Shown: in pieces, positions 1 to 11,980 of the stretch
Layout of the letters: every line of letters begins with the position of its first letter
Numbering within the stretch: the first letter of the stretch is position 1
DNA from: Anarhynchus alexandrinus
Lineage: Eukaryota > Chordata > Aves > Charadriiformes > Charadriidae
Assembly (NCBI GenBank): GCA_008711295.1
Contig: VUYV01000047.1
Location: forward strand, 446,168-510,167
DNA length: 64,000 nucleotides
Direction: 5' to 3'
Translations under genes and position numbers: made by a program
The notes under the pieces: generated by a model
The model's input: only the letters and a program-made list of their open reading frames with translations
The model's database searches: none
What the model was told of the DNA's origin: nothing

Positions 1-1118
1 AGAAAGCATCCATTTGAGAAGTACAGCTGATAAAACACTGGGGTTTTGTGTGGCAAGGTTGTTATCGTACACGAAATAAAGACTCACACAAATACCCATC
101 GTGGAGTGGGTGGAGTGGAGGGAAAGTAGTTACAGCTGATCTCAAAAGAGGATTTGAGTAAGCTGCTGACTCTGGCTAGGAAATATCTCCAAGGCCAAGC
201 GATTTTATAATCTCACACTTAGAGCCTCAAATCTTATCCAGCCAAACAAGAAGTTAATCTCAAGTACAGGGAAAGCCACGTGATAAGGGTATTTCTGGAG
301 CCGTACCTGTCAGAAGCAAGAATTAGGATGAGAGATGTCTGCTTCACATCTCAGACCAAGGAGAACTATTTCCCCCCACCCCTCTCCCAGATACGCTGAC
401 CCAGGCCCGCATCTGCAACCAAGTTGTACAGAAAACACCTCAAAAATGGGTTGAAATCAGGTGAATTCCCACAGGCAGCATTCACCCCGTCACCTACACT
501 GGTTTAGGGTTGTGGTGACCAACCTGTGCTCTGTCACAGGAGACCTTTGCTCACTGTTTTGCAAACAAATACCTTCCCAGCAGACAAACTCATTTTGTGT
601 AGGTTCCTATAAACTTTCCTCCACCCCTTGCTCTGACCATCTGTCTGATGTGCTTTCCCCTCATTATCCAGTAATACATCCAGTGTTATCCCAGCAAAAC
701 AATCCAGCTGTGGGAAACGCCTCTCTGAGTCACCAATCCATCTCCGTATCTCAGCATCACCCAGGACTGGCCAGCATCCTTCCTGGATGGCCCAGTGAGT
801 CCCACCGGAGGGGCACACGGTTGCCCTTGGCCACAGCAGGAGTCAGTCTGACAAACAATACAGGAAAAAAAAATTACTCTTCAAGAGTGCAAACTGGCAA
901 GAAATGTTACCAATGGTCATCTTTTGTTCTTGCTGTTCTGTATAGTGCGTTTTCCACTGAAATTGAGAGGCTGGTTTTCAGAATATTTATATGGGATTGC
1001 ATTAGACCATAAATCAAACCTTGGTATCTTTATTCTGACAACAAGGAAATTTTGGGGGCTGCTAGCAATGTTCAAGCACTCAGCCTAGGTCTTCCCAACT
1101 ATAAATAGGAATAGTAAA
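1..1118. other. Non-coding sequence, no gene seen
   Basis: This is unique-looking sequence with no recognisable repeat or exon. An open frame of 183 codons runs at 461-1012 on the plus strand. It has no recognisable domain, no convincing start context and a shadow frame on the other strand, so I do not call it a gene. Confidence 0.6.
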
Positions 1119-1795
1119 ATTGATCAGCCAAGGATACAATTGGCTTTCCAGGCTGGAAGCACACACTGACAGTTAATATCCAATTCTTCATCCATTGGTA
1201 CCCCCAAGTCCTTCGCACAGTTGCTCTCAATCCATTCATCACCCAGTCTGTACTGATACTGGTGACTGCCCTGACCCAGGTGCAGTGGCCTTGTTGAACT
1301 TCACAAGGTTCACACAGGCCCACTTCTCAAGCCAGTCAAGGCTTGAGGTGGCACCCCTTCCCTCAAGCGTATTGGCTGCACTGCTCAGCTTGCTGTCATC
1401 CACAGCCTTGCACTCAATCTGACTATGTCATTAATAAAGATATTGAACAGTACCAGTCCCAATATGAAGCCCTGAGGGACACCACTTGATACTGGATACA
1501 CTCCATTTGGACACCAAGACATTGACTGCAACTCTTTGGATGCGACCATCAAGCCAATTCCTTATCTGTCACGTAGTCCATCCATATCTCTCCAATTTAG
1601 CAACAGGAATTTTGTGTGGGGCCATGTCAAAGGCCTTACAGACGTCAAGATAGGTGACATCAGTTGCTCTTCCCTTATCCACCAACAGTCACTCTGTTGT
1701 TGAAGGCCACCAGATTTACCATGTTAAGCCACTCTTGTGTCTCTAATCACCTCCCTGACATCCATATGCCTTGCTTGATGTCCTTTATCAAGCAC
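1119..1795 (-). mobile_element. Old CR1 retrotransposon fragment, ORF2 reverse-transcriptase region
   Basis: CR1 is a non-LTR retrotransposon whose ORF2 encodes an endonuclease and a reverse transcriptase. Read on the minus strand, this piece contains the reverse-transcriptase text [11 protein letters not shown] (about 1613-1650) followed by GVPQGFILG and LFNIFIND (about 1430-1485). These correspond to the family's KAFD and PQG motifs in the correct order. Further along, at 1119-1330, the text matches the part of CR1 after the catalytic domain. Neither the octamer tail nor the 3' hairpin is present, so this is an internal fragment. Frameshifts and substitutions are frequent, so the copy is old and inactive. 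Boundaries are approximate to about 20 bases. Confidence 0.85.
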
Positions 1796-4700
1796 TTTGG
1801 GACTGGCAAGATGAAAAGGAATAGAAGGGGGACTAGGCAGGAACCATCACTAACAAAAACAAAAAACAGAACATGCTCAGAGCTGGTCAAGGCTTGGGCT
1901 CTGGTGGCCAAAGAAATGCTGGAAAAAACAGCACTTCCTAGTAAAAGGGGAGCTCCTACCATATGAGGGAGTTTTGGTTTTAAGCAATTCCAAAATTCTT
2001 AAAAGATATAGCTAAAGAGATACAGAAATTTCACATAGGAATTAAAAATTAATTTTATCTTGTCCTCAGATAAACAGCAATGTTGGGGAAATTGCTGAGA
2101 TTTGTTTGGCCAGGAAATTTATGTTCTTATTCAAGTCTGATACTACAGCCATCCATTACAAGAGGACATGAAATACATATGCTAGAAAAATAGATCCTCT
2201 GGAATGTGCATATCAAATCTTTTTTCCCCAAGATACAGCATATTCAACACAGTATTACACTTGTCCATGTTTAACCTGTACATTGATAGCTTGTACTGCT
2301 TGAAACACCACGTAAAAAGAAGCCTTCAGACAACTTGCAAAAACTTGAGTTGAAGCAATTCCCAATAAAGAAGCTATTGCAATATATAGCCACAAGACAT
2401 CACGATCCCCAGACTAATGGGTTTAAGGAAATACAATAAAGTTATTATCACAATCAAACTCTAACCTGCGTTCAAAGCTCTGAAATTACACAACAGCTCA
2501 AGGAAAACACGGCTTGGCACTCGCAATTATAACCTGGTCACAGACAGGGCCTGTTCCTCCTTCTGCAAGGACAGAGCAACACCCAGAGGCTTGGGTCTGC
2601 ACCAGCCCACGCAGCACAGAGGTACCACCAAGTGACGTAGGGTTTAACCCCTGCATCCCACTTGTATTGGCAGAGCATCAAAAATCTCTACACAGAGCCC
2701 ACAGGCACCTACAGCAGCACTTCAGTACCTGGAACACCATCTCTTTATAAGGAACCCCAAAACTAAAAGGAGGTTTATCAGATTAACAAGGATAAGTAAC
2801 ACTTAAAGCAAAGAAGCACTAAGCAACCAGGCCAACCACAACAGAAATACAAAGGTTTTATAAGTCCATATCTTCCTACCGTGTGTCTCTGCAGGGGTGA
2901 ATCTTGCTTCTAGGTTTGGTTCCCAGTGTCTCTGACAGCAGAGCCTGTGCAGACATCACTTGCTCCAGAAAGATGCTTAATTTCCCCCTCCTAGCAACGA
3001 CCAAGGGCAGATAACCCACCCTGGTGTGGAAGCACACGATCCAGCTAGCACCAAGCCCCTAGGACAATGCAAAGCAGCCCAGCTGGGGAAAACCCGTACC
3101 AACAGCTCAGACAGAGCATGCTACAGCCACACCAAACTCCCACCAGGTAGGAAAGTCCTGAAACCAATTTATACTTTCCCATCAGGCTGATTCCGAGCCA
3201 TTATGCACCTGTGGTTTAGGCACAAAAGCCCTTTAGGTCGTTTTCCCTGGTAGCACCAAATACGTGTCCATATGAGCACATCCCGGTGGGTACTGCTTTA
3301 TATCCTTTGCTCACGATCATCACAGAGATCAAGAAACTGGAGTAAAAGCACTGCTGTTTCTTTTTTGGTCTTTTATCACAAGAATATAGATTTTCCCCAT
3401 GTGTCCTTTTCCCTGTGTGATGTGCATGTTCCGGTGCCAGGTAAAAGAATATGAATTAATAATCAAAAAAAAAAAAGGCATGCCAGCTTCTGAAGCTATC
3501 AGCCCACACTTTGAGGCTGCTCAGAACATGACACATAACTGGTTTATTCCACAAGCTTATTCACTGTCATTTTCTCTCCTTACAGGCTGCTCTTTTCTTC
3601 CTGAAGTGCTAAACATGATTTTTGCACTCTGATGATGCACTTTTCCCTGCTTTCACATGCTTAATTCCCTGTGATACCCAAAGAGAGTCTCAGAGGGGAG
3701 AAAATGGTGAAGAAGTATAAGTAGTCCAACCCAGAAAGCATTACTCCTGGATTTATTGCTTCTCAAGCGAGAAAGCCAGTAATGATACTGAAAGCTCTCT
3801 GCACCTTACAGCCCTTTCCCTCTTGCCAGCCATGTCTTCATATATTATTTTGCTGGGTTTATATTACACATTTCAGCATACAAGCAACGCTGTTGTTGTA
3901 AATGCATCAGGTATCAAAATACAGAAGTCATCACCAGTGGCAAACTGTATCACTCTCTCCCCGTTCTCGACCTTCTTCTCTAACATTTAATAATAACTAA
4001 TGGAATATAGACATTGACCCAATAACAACTGGCAGCACCCGACAAGTTGCCTCCTTTAAATTGGTTAAACTACAAACCTTTTGCAGATTATTGCACCATT
4101 TTTATTATTTTGCCCTGTATGAGATTATTTTTTTTTCTGTACTTTCAGCGGTGTGTTTAAGAATAAGCTTTGCTATTTTAGAACAAATACAGAGAGTGTC
4201 AATAATGAACTCTTAACACTTACCAACTGCTTGGGGCAGATATGTCAGTACTTACTTGTATTGAGAAAAGGGGATTATTCCAGTATTTTACATTTATATA
4301 ATTAACATGTCCAACTTTATAAAAGAAAGGCAGAGTCCTCCTAATGTTCCTGACAACTGCAGGAAGACGCGCAGCTAACTCAGGTATAAAAACCTGGAGG
4401 TGGGTTTAATTAAAGCAAAAAGGAAACTGTGCATTTTTTTATTATAATTTAGACTCTTTTTTTTTTCTAGCCTTGAAATGAACACCAACTGCAACAATCC
4501 AGCATCCTTAAAACTAGCCTGACACTCGAACAGTGTTAAAAAAAGGAGTGCAAATATCCAGGAAGACTGGATTAGGGAGAAATTCAAGTAGGCTGAGTAC
4601 AATTTAAAGTAATTCTCTGTGCTTTGGATGCTTTAGAAAACTCCAAAGCCTGCACTGTGTTCAGCAATATCCATTTCAGCCCCTGGGGACTGACTTCACC

Positions 4701-6260
4701 GTGTGATGAAAGAGCCACTGGAACTGCTGTTTTCTCCATCATTACATGGTCATAAATGTAGTAGGAAAGAGTCAAAAATTCTGAAATGCTCTCCATTTCA
4801 CAAACTTTGCAAATAGACTGGGGAAAAAAAATTATGCTTTTTTTTAAGGAAAAAAGCACACAAACAACAAATCTATTGGAGAAATAAAAAAAGAACAATT
4901 TCTGATAGACGTTTCAATAAAATCTTGTGAACAATTCACAAAAGAAAATATTCCTTAAATAGCAGCTTCATTGTAATTAGAAGAGTTGGACATTTTTCCA
5001 AATTTCCTCCTCGAGAGACTGAGGCTAAAATATTCTGATTGTTCAATGGATTGTTCAATATGCAATCGTAGATGGGGGATTTCACTGTAGACCTTATGTC
5101 CATTCTTCGACGTTGCTGCTTCACCAATAAAAACTGATAAAGGATGAACTAAGAAGTACAGGTGGTGCAGGAGGACATGGTCCTGGTCATGCCATGCCAC
5201 AGCCTTTCCTGGGGTCCTCCCTGATGACTTCGAAGGCGACCATGGCACTGGGTGCACAAGCCAAGGAAAATCTCACTCCAAGTGGGGTTCACAAAGAGCA
5301 ACGGAGCCGCAGGCGAGGGATGACGAGCTCCTTGGGTGCTCGCATGCAGGAACAGGCAAAGCCGCCAGCTTGGGGCAGCAAAACACCCTTCGCCTTGCTC
5401 TCCAGTTTGCACCCACACCCAGTTAGAGAGCAGGATTGGATTCATGGGGACAGGCTGCTGTTCTACTCTAGAGTCCTCCTGCGCGTTATTTGTACTCAGG
5501 AACCCCTAAGTCACTTTTGATCTGCCTCCTCCCTGCAAGGAAATGGTTTAGACTTACCTCTGCCCAGTCGCTACCTCTGCACCTCCCTCCTTAGCACCCC
5601 TTGGGTGTGCGGCACGATACCCTCATCCCGGAGCAGCCCTCCAAGAGCGCTGGGGCTACCGTCCGTTATCGCCAGAGGTAATGAGATTTCTTCCCGAAAG
5701 AAGAAAATGACTTGTCAGCTCAGACCTGACAATATCTGTTTAGCTCCAGAGTGAATATAAGTCACTTCAGTGATATCAGCAAGAATGTCATTTTCTGACA
5801 ATGCACACGAAGAACAATCATTTCAATTACTGAAGGAAAGGCTGCTGCCACCTAAAACCAGATGTCAATCTGCCCAAGTACAAATTGGCTTTCTTTGACA
5901 CAATAATTATGACTGGCTCAATAATGCATCAACACAGGCTGGCAAATGGCGCGTTGAGCACAGGTCAGCGCTGCCCTGCTCGGGATCATCCTGCTTAGAA
6001 AAACCTCGAGTGATTTATGTTGTCATCACACACAGCGCTTCGGTAAGGGGCAGAATATATGCAGCAGCTTCGAAGTCTTGAACTATTTGTATCAGCAGAA
6101 CAGGGACCGTGGCAGGATGGGTTGGGTTGTGTTTGCTCCAGGAATGACCCCCTGGATCTGGAGCTGCCTTGGGCAAGGCAATAGCAGACAACGCTGGGAT
6201 GTGACCCACGGCTGAAGCACTTGTAGTTTAAGGATGCCATTGATCTTATGCTACCTTAGA
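1796..6260. other. Non-coding sequence, no gene seen
   Basis: I see no gene here. It holds homopolymer runs (A12 at 3465-3476) and a strong acceptor-like polypyrimidine-CAG at about 3565-3585 with no open exon after it. A small 7-bp hairpin, TTGTCAG/CTGACAA, lies at 5712-5732. A strong minus-strand donor-like site at about 5552-5557 has only closed frames upstream. The segment 5580-5700 is relatively CpG-rich. Confidence 0.6.
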
Positions 6261-6386
6261 AGCATAGAGTGGTTTGGGTTGGAAGGGACCCTAAAGATCG
6301 TCTAGTTCCAACCCCCCTGCCATGGGCAGGGACACCTCCCACTAGACCAGGTTGCTCCAAGCCCCATCCAACCTGGCCTTGACCAT
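6261..6386 (-). mobile_element. CR1 3' end fragment
   Basis: The piece begins with a degraded octamer tail (AGCATAGAGTGG), then the CR1 3' text with the hairpin CCCTGCC-ATG-GGCAGGG, and stops after the block corresponding to the very end of ORF2. It is therefore severely 5' truncated, at about 125 bp. The variant text ACTAGACCAGGTTGCTCC differs from the young subfamily in this window, so it is an older subfamily. It cannot encode protein. Confidence 0.92.
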
Positions 6387-7836
6387 TAGACATTTAGAGG
6401 TAGACTTCTAAACTAAACCAGTTGTCCCTGCTTCTTCCACTGTCAACAGTGCGAGATAACACCTCAAAAGACAACTGCATCTGTCTGAGATGCCTGAGAT
6501 GCACAAGAAAACAACAATGTAGTTGGGCTTGAGTATAACTGAATTAACACCATCTTGTGCTAAAGACTCCATTTTACATAAATGATATCACGTGCTGCTG
6601 TCTCTCTCTCTTATGCTCCCTCTTAATCAGCAATACAAAGAAAGGTAGATTAAATCAGACCCTTGATTACTGTGGATGGGATACAGTAAACAAATACACA
6701 CACAACAATGCCAGACACTGCTGTGACAGATACACTGCCAAACAAGAGACAAGGAGCTCAGGATGCAGAATTTCATCAGAGGAGAAGTTAAACATGAGAG
6801 TAAATATAAACCAGCTCCGCTTGGATCCGTACACAACAAAGACATTTAAGTGTGGTCAGTTAGATGTTAATGATATCGCAGTTGGGAAGCAAAAACCTAA
6901 TGCAACGAGAAGCTGAGCACAAGCCAGACAAACCATCCTGTGCATCGCAGGAATGCACCTTGTCTTGAAACCTGGCCAGCAGCTCAGGGACAGGGAGCTG
7001 CTTATGTGTAGGTGAATTTGATTTAATCCTGCTGTAAACCAGTGTGCCCCACGGAACCGACACATTTGGGGTTCCTAGTAATGTCTTCTGTATGTACATC
7101 TACAGTTATTGGTACAAGAGTAAGCTGGAAGGAACCACCTTTGCACTCGTCTTTTCACCACCTCTTCTTGTTGGAGAACCCGGAGAAGCAACACAGGCAA
7201 GACATCAGAGTAGCCTTCATCTAGTTGATGAGATATAAGCCACTCTCATGTCAATTTTTTGTTTGACATGAATTACATCAGTGCTGCGTCCTTAACAGAC
7301 AAGTAATGGTTGAGTCCCAGTGATCTCATCCACCTTTGCCTGAACTTCCAACAGAGTTATAAAAAGCGTCTTGCAAAACTATAGTTGAGAAGAATTTCTC
7401 CTCCCACACTTACTGAGCCCACGAAGGTCTGACTTTTGTACACACTAAGTTGTTTGTACACTTCTTTGTTTCAGGCTTGAACAGATATTTAGTCCCATAA
7501 AATTACCCACAAAGATGATGAACAAACTGGAAACTATCCCATGCTAAGTGTAAGGGATGCTTTTATGTCTAATAAATCTATCTGCACACTGATGAATCAG
7601 ATTCTAGGAAAACTCTCTATCAGCAGGGATAAATTATTTGTAGAGACTGTAAATCTACATTAAATTAAACATAGCCATTTAAAAATCCCCTCTGAGTGCT
7701 ACTGCTTTTCCAGACACAAGCTGAAATGGAAAGCACTGTTGAGCTACCAACCCAGGGCTAACCCTCAGAAACCACCGTCCAACCTGTACCCAGACACGGT
7801 TCATCCCATTTTCCCTGTTTTTTCTCTGGATGCAGC
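6387..7836. other. Non-coding sequence, no gene seen
   Basis: Unique sequence between two CR1 pieces. Open frames here (for example 6557-6916 plus) are cysteine-rich and patternless, match no family I know, and lack paired splice signals that would support an exon. Nothing else is supported. Confidence 0.6.
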
Positions 7837-8063
7837 CATAGAATCATAGAATCATAGAATGGTTTAGGTTGGAAAGGACCTTGAAGATCATCCAGTTCCA
7901 ACCCCCCTGCCATAGGCAGGGACACCTCCCACCACACCAGGCTGCCCAAGGCCACGTCCAGCCTGGCCTTGAACACCTCCAGGGATGGGGCCTCAACAAC
8001 CTCTCTGGGCAACCTGGGACAGTGCCTCACCACCCTCAAAGTGAAAAACTTCTTCCTAATGTA
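7837..8063 (-). mobile_element. Young CR1, 5' truncated
   Basis: Two and a half octamer units (CATAGAAT) open the element on the plus-strand reading. The 3' hairpin CCCTGCC-ATA-GGCAGGG follows, and the text runs on to the ORF2 block that reads [14 protein letters not shown] on the minus strand. The 5' truncation falls at about 8063. It belongs to the same subfamily as the copies at 23757, 26441, 31719 and 59094, sharing the diagnostic block GGGGCCTCAACAACCTC. No clear target-site duplication is visible. Confidence 0.95.
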
Positions 8064-9244
8064 AATGACTATTGGCTGCAGCAACACCAAATTACGCCTT
8101 CTCATGCTGACCACCACTGCCAGCTAACGGTGTGCAAAATCGCACCCAGCTGCCCAGGGATGCCCCAGTGCTGGTTCATGTACCAGAGCCTTGGAGCACG
8201 GGCCCGTTGCATCTTCAGGAAGAGGTGGACATGTTTTATTTGCCTGCAAGGGGTACGTCATTTGAATCACAATCCACCCCGAGACAAGTTTTGTATTCCA
8301 AGATTTGCTCACAGCTGGATTTTTTTAAAGGTCTATTGTTTGGATCAAGCCAGTCTGCGCTTCTTTAATGTTCCTCCATCACGGTCTGCTGCTGTATCCA
8401 TTAGTTACACCAAGACAAAAATATAAATGGATGCGGTAGCAGAAATCATTTTACACAGTCAAATCTTTTTACATAAATACGTTTCCCACACCCAGGTGGA
8501 TTTTCTCTGAAGATATTAGCTGGCTCCTTTTACAGATGTTTCTGGAAGCCAGGAATTGCAGGTCTCTGCAATACCCTTTGAGGACCAAGTTCATTATTTA
8601 AAAAAAAAAAAAACCCTATGTGTGTATCTATATGTATGTGTCTATGTGAAGGAACAATTTATCTGGATGACTAAAATTCCAATATGAGTTGACAAAGGAT
8701 TGACTGCTTGTGTATTTAAAACCATGACAACCCTGACATTTTATAAGTTTTTTGCTCCAGGCATAAGATAATTTACATTACAGTTTTAATATTTTGAGAA
8801 ATGAAGGCCTGAGAGGTTTTCCTGCTCAATTATTTTGTTCAAAGTATCTTGGAAAAAAAATTGATAGGCTGTGATCATATTTCTTCTGCAAAGATCAAGC
8901 TCCTGTTTTGTAAAGACAATGCAACGAACTTTGTTCTTGGCTCGTGGTGCAATTCCCCACCCTCTTAATGACTGATGGGGCTGGAATGAATATTCGTACC
9001 TCGTTTGGCTCTACAGACGTTACCTTGCTGCAAAATTCAGCTGTTCTGATTAACTCCATCTTTAATGTGCCTGGAGATGAGTTTCCAGCAGAGCTCGCAA
9101 GAGCAGTAAGCTCTTTGGGGCTCTGCTTTCTCATAGGTCCGTACAGCACCAGATGCAACGAGCCCTTCATCCCGAGGGCTGTCTCTGGCACAACCTCGCT
9201 CAATGCACTAATAAACATACAGCTCAAAAAAAGGACTATTCCAT
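8064..9244. other. Non-coding sequence with A-run and TG/TA-rich tract
   Basis: No gene seen. An A14 run at 8600-8613 is followed by a TG/TA-rich tract to about 8648. Frames at 8895-9264 on both strands overlap each other and show no domain. Confidence 0.6.
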
Positions 9245-9300
9245 ATAAATCTTATTGCTTATAAATCTTATTGCTTATAAATCTTATTGAGATCTTATTG
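9245..9300. repeat. Three-copy 16-bp tandem repeat at a CR1 5' junction
   Basis: The unit ATAAATCTTATTGCTT occurs at 9245-9260 and 9261-9276, with a partial third copy from 9277. It runs directly into the CR1 that begins at about 9289. CR1 itself contains GATCTTATTG at this point, so unit and element share ATCTTATTG. The array therefore straddles the insertion junction. Confidence 0.9.
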
Positions 9301-9641
9301 CGGCCTTCCAGTCCCTAAAGGGGGCCTACAGGAGAGCTGGGGAAGGACTTTTTACTGGGGCATGGAGTGATAGGATGAGGGGGAACAGCTTCAAACTGAG
9401 GGCAGGTTTAGATTGAACATTAGGAAGAAGTTTTTCCCTGTGAGGGTGGTGAAGCACTGTCCCAGGTTGCCCAGAGAGGTTGTTGAGGCCCCATCCCTGG
9501 AGGTGTTCAAGGCCAGGCTGGAGGTGGCCTTGGGCAGCCTGGTGTGGTGGGAGGTGTCCCTGCCTATGGCAGGGGGGTGGAATGAGAAGATTTTCAAGGT
9601 CCTTTCCAACCTAAACCATTCTATGATTCTATGATTCTATG
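9289..9641 (+). mobile_element. Young CR1, 5' truncated, plus orientation
   Basis: The element starts in the ORF2 block GAGATCTTATTGCGGCC. It continues through the text translating to [13 protein letters not shown] and [17 protein letters not shown], then the 3' hairpin region, and ends in two octamers (ATTCTATG). The frame is broken before the 3' end by small changes near 9580. AAATCTT follows the tail at 9642-9648 and also occurs in the repeat unit before the element, which fits a 7-bp target-site duplication. Confidence 0.95.
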
Positions 9642-11928
9642 AAATCTTGCCATTGGCACTTTTCCTCCTTCCTGCTGTAAAACTGCAGAGCTGCTGACCT
9701 GTGCCTGTGTGCAGCTACAACGCGTTTGGAGGAAACAAGTATTGCACAGAAGAGAAAAGTTCATGAGGATTGGTTTCACAGGGAGTTGCTTCCTCTGGGA
9801 TCAGCCTCTCCCATGCAACAGAACTGTGCCATGTCCAGTACCACGGCCCCACAGCTGCAGGCAGGTTGGAGGTGGCAGCCCCCATCTGCTGCCCGGCCGA
9901 GCCAAGGGCTGCGCGTGGGCTGTGCCGTCCCGTCGTCCCAGCCCCGGTCAGAAATAGGATGATGGATTTATTAATTTTTTTTGAAATCTAACCCATTCTA
10001 GACATTTTTATACATTTTGCACATTTCTGAAGTGCTAAACTGGAGTGCTTAAAGTCAGCTCGCGTAACTCGTGCCCTGTAGCATCAGGTGTAGACATACA
10101 TCCATGGGGTTTGGTGGGGCTGAGACCTCCGTAACAGCAGCAGTGCCGCAGAGCAGGATGGGGGAACCACATTACACCCCACAGCTTCAGTGCACCCCCA
10201 GCTTCAGATATTGTGTTGCATTTTAACTTCTTCATTCAGTTTGTTTTCAACAATAAACAGATTCCAGAAGGATACACCGTACAAGTTTGTTCCATCTATT
10301 AGGAAACCTGCGATGAGCTGCTCTCGCTCTGGGTTTGTTGTGTACATCCCTGTCCATGAGGGCGGATGTGAAGACAATGAAGGATGCAACACCAGGATTA
10401 AACACATATTTAGAAAACAATGCTGGATTTGTGAAGGGATACAGGAAAACCAGACCCAACCTATCTTTTTTGAACACATTAGTTTTATCTGCTGTGATAG
10501 CAGACATAGAAACCTGCTGAGTGTTAGGGCTTTGGGTTACTTATTATACTATGAAAGGTCTGAAAATGGCATTGAACCAAACATCAGAAAAAAAAAAGCC
10601 CTGAAATAATGGATCAAGGACTTGCTGAGCAGTTTCATTTATGATGAAAGCCAAACAAGCAGTGGGAAGTTTTGTGACATGCATGGATCTCAAGAACATC
10701 ACAAAAAAAAAAAAAAAGGATATTTTTCACCTGGTGTTGATGAAAAGCAACAGGAGCAAAGACTGGAACAAAACAATTCACAGAATTCTCTAAATAAAAG
10801 GCTCCAGATGGATCCTGGCTAATAGCATGAGAGAATTTTCATGTTCTACATCATAAACACAAGACATTCGGACATTCCCACTCCTGACACCCTCCTGCCC
10901 GGTCCTCCTCTCCCAGGTCATCTCCAAGGGCTGTTGCTGCACTCTACATTGGTGTGACTGGGACTCACCATGGGGGAACTAGGCTGGAGGCTGCATACAG
11001 TACCATCCAACTCAACCAACTAGAAGAAGCACCACTGAAATGAACCAATGTCTTAAAAAGCAATTTGAAATCCCCAGCAATACCTGCCTCAAGCAAATAA
11101 AAACACATGAAAGAAATTGAAATGTTTGAGAAATGCCATGACTATACAACCTAGTCAACGTGCTGCGAAGACACCAGCTCAGTGAGAAAGTTCATCACCA
11201 TCACTTGGCTCACTGCTGGAGCAAGAGCAGAAGAACAAATTCAACAGTAGCAGCATGAAATCCGTCACTGAGAGCCACACACCGGCTTTCCGCAGTGCCC
11301 TGGTCCCAGACCCAGGAAGCTGCACCAGAGCAGCACTGCAACCCAACGTTAGCTATCGAGGTAGGACCACAGGTCCTCAAAACCCTGGGCGCAATCTGGC
11401 TGCGAAGACACAGCGAAATTCCTCTGTGGATATTGTGATTCTTAAAGTGCTTCCAGAAATATGATCCAAAACTGGAACGCAGCCCAGACAATTACTGTGG
11501 CAGACACCTTGGCATGTTGACTCCTGCCTGACTGAGCCCGAGCACAAAATAAGCAAGAATAAAAAGAAGTGGGAGTGTGCGTTAAAGAGTTACAACCACA
11601 GCAAATACCCTGGCATACAGTGTTGAATATTAGCAGAAAATGACACCAAAATAAGGGGTAAAAAAGCCTATAAATGGAAAGCAGCAACGGGAAGGCTGGG
11701 TCTATCCACAACACAGCTAAACGCTGGAAGTGGCACCTGTAGGTTTGAGGTTTCTAAACCCGACCAAGTGTCTCACACTGGTAATCCAATTTTCCTTGCA
11801 CCAAAAGAGGAGGTTTATGCAGAATACCGCAATAGCTGAATTACTGCCAATGGCCAGCAGAGGTGATCCGAAGATTTTGCCAAGTGTGACTTTCAGCGTC
11901 GGTTACAGGCGCAATTTCTGGTACCAAG
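9642..11928. other. Non-coding sequence, no gene seen
   Basis: The segment 9840-9950 is GC-rich but short. An A15 run lies at 10703-10717; no retrocopied gene is readable upstream of it. Open frames at 10190-10609 occur on both strands and match nothing I recognise. Confidence 0.6.
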
Positions 11929-11980
11929 TGGAACTAGATGATCTTTAAGGTCCCTTCCAAGCTAAAATCTATGATTCTAT
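11929..11980 (+). mobile_element. CR1 tail remnant
   Basis: Only the last 50 bases of a CR1 remain: TGGAACTAGATGATCTTTAA, a TCCCTTCCAA block and an eroded octamer pair. It lies in plus orientation. The extreme 5' truncation and the mismatches make it an older, inert copy. Confidence 0.88.

Noticed and set aside
461..1012. 183-codon plus-strand open frame
   Set aside because: No domain, no signal or membrane pattern, no splice context, and a competing minus-strand frame. It looks like a chance frame.
5552..5640. Strong minus-strand donor (CAGAG|GTAAGTC) after a CpG-containing segment
   Set aside because: No acceptor with a pyrimidine tract and no open frame upstream on the minus strand.
7837..7860. 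CATAGAAT arrays resembling a short direct-repeat array
   Set aside because: They are the CR1 octamer tail. There are no spacers and this is not a CRISPR.
7869..8426. A repeated protein-like family on the strand opposite CR1 (also 23685-24080, 26318-26764, 31689-32168, 58938-59465) sharing text such as [11 protein letters not shown] and [12 protein letters not shown]
   Set aside because: These are antisense translations of the same CR1 3' segment. The similarity comes from the repeat, not from a gene family.
9890..9960. About 24 bp resembling 39744-39770 (AGCCCCGGTCAGAAATAGGA versus a similar string)
   Set aside because: The similarity is short and does not extend, so it is probably coincidence.
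10703..10717. A15 run (also 45441-45454, 54403-54417, 63107-63126) as a possible sign of processed pseudogenes
   Set aside because: No retrocopied coding sequence, polyadenylation signal or flanking duplication could be read upstream of any of these runs.
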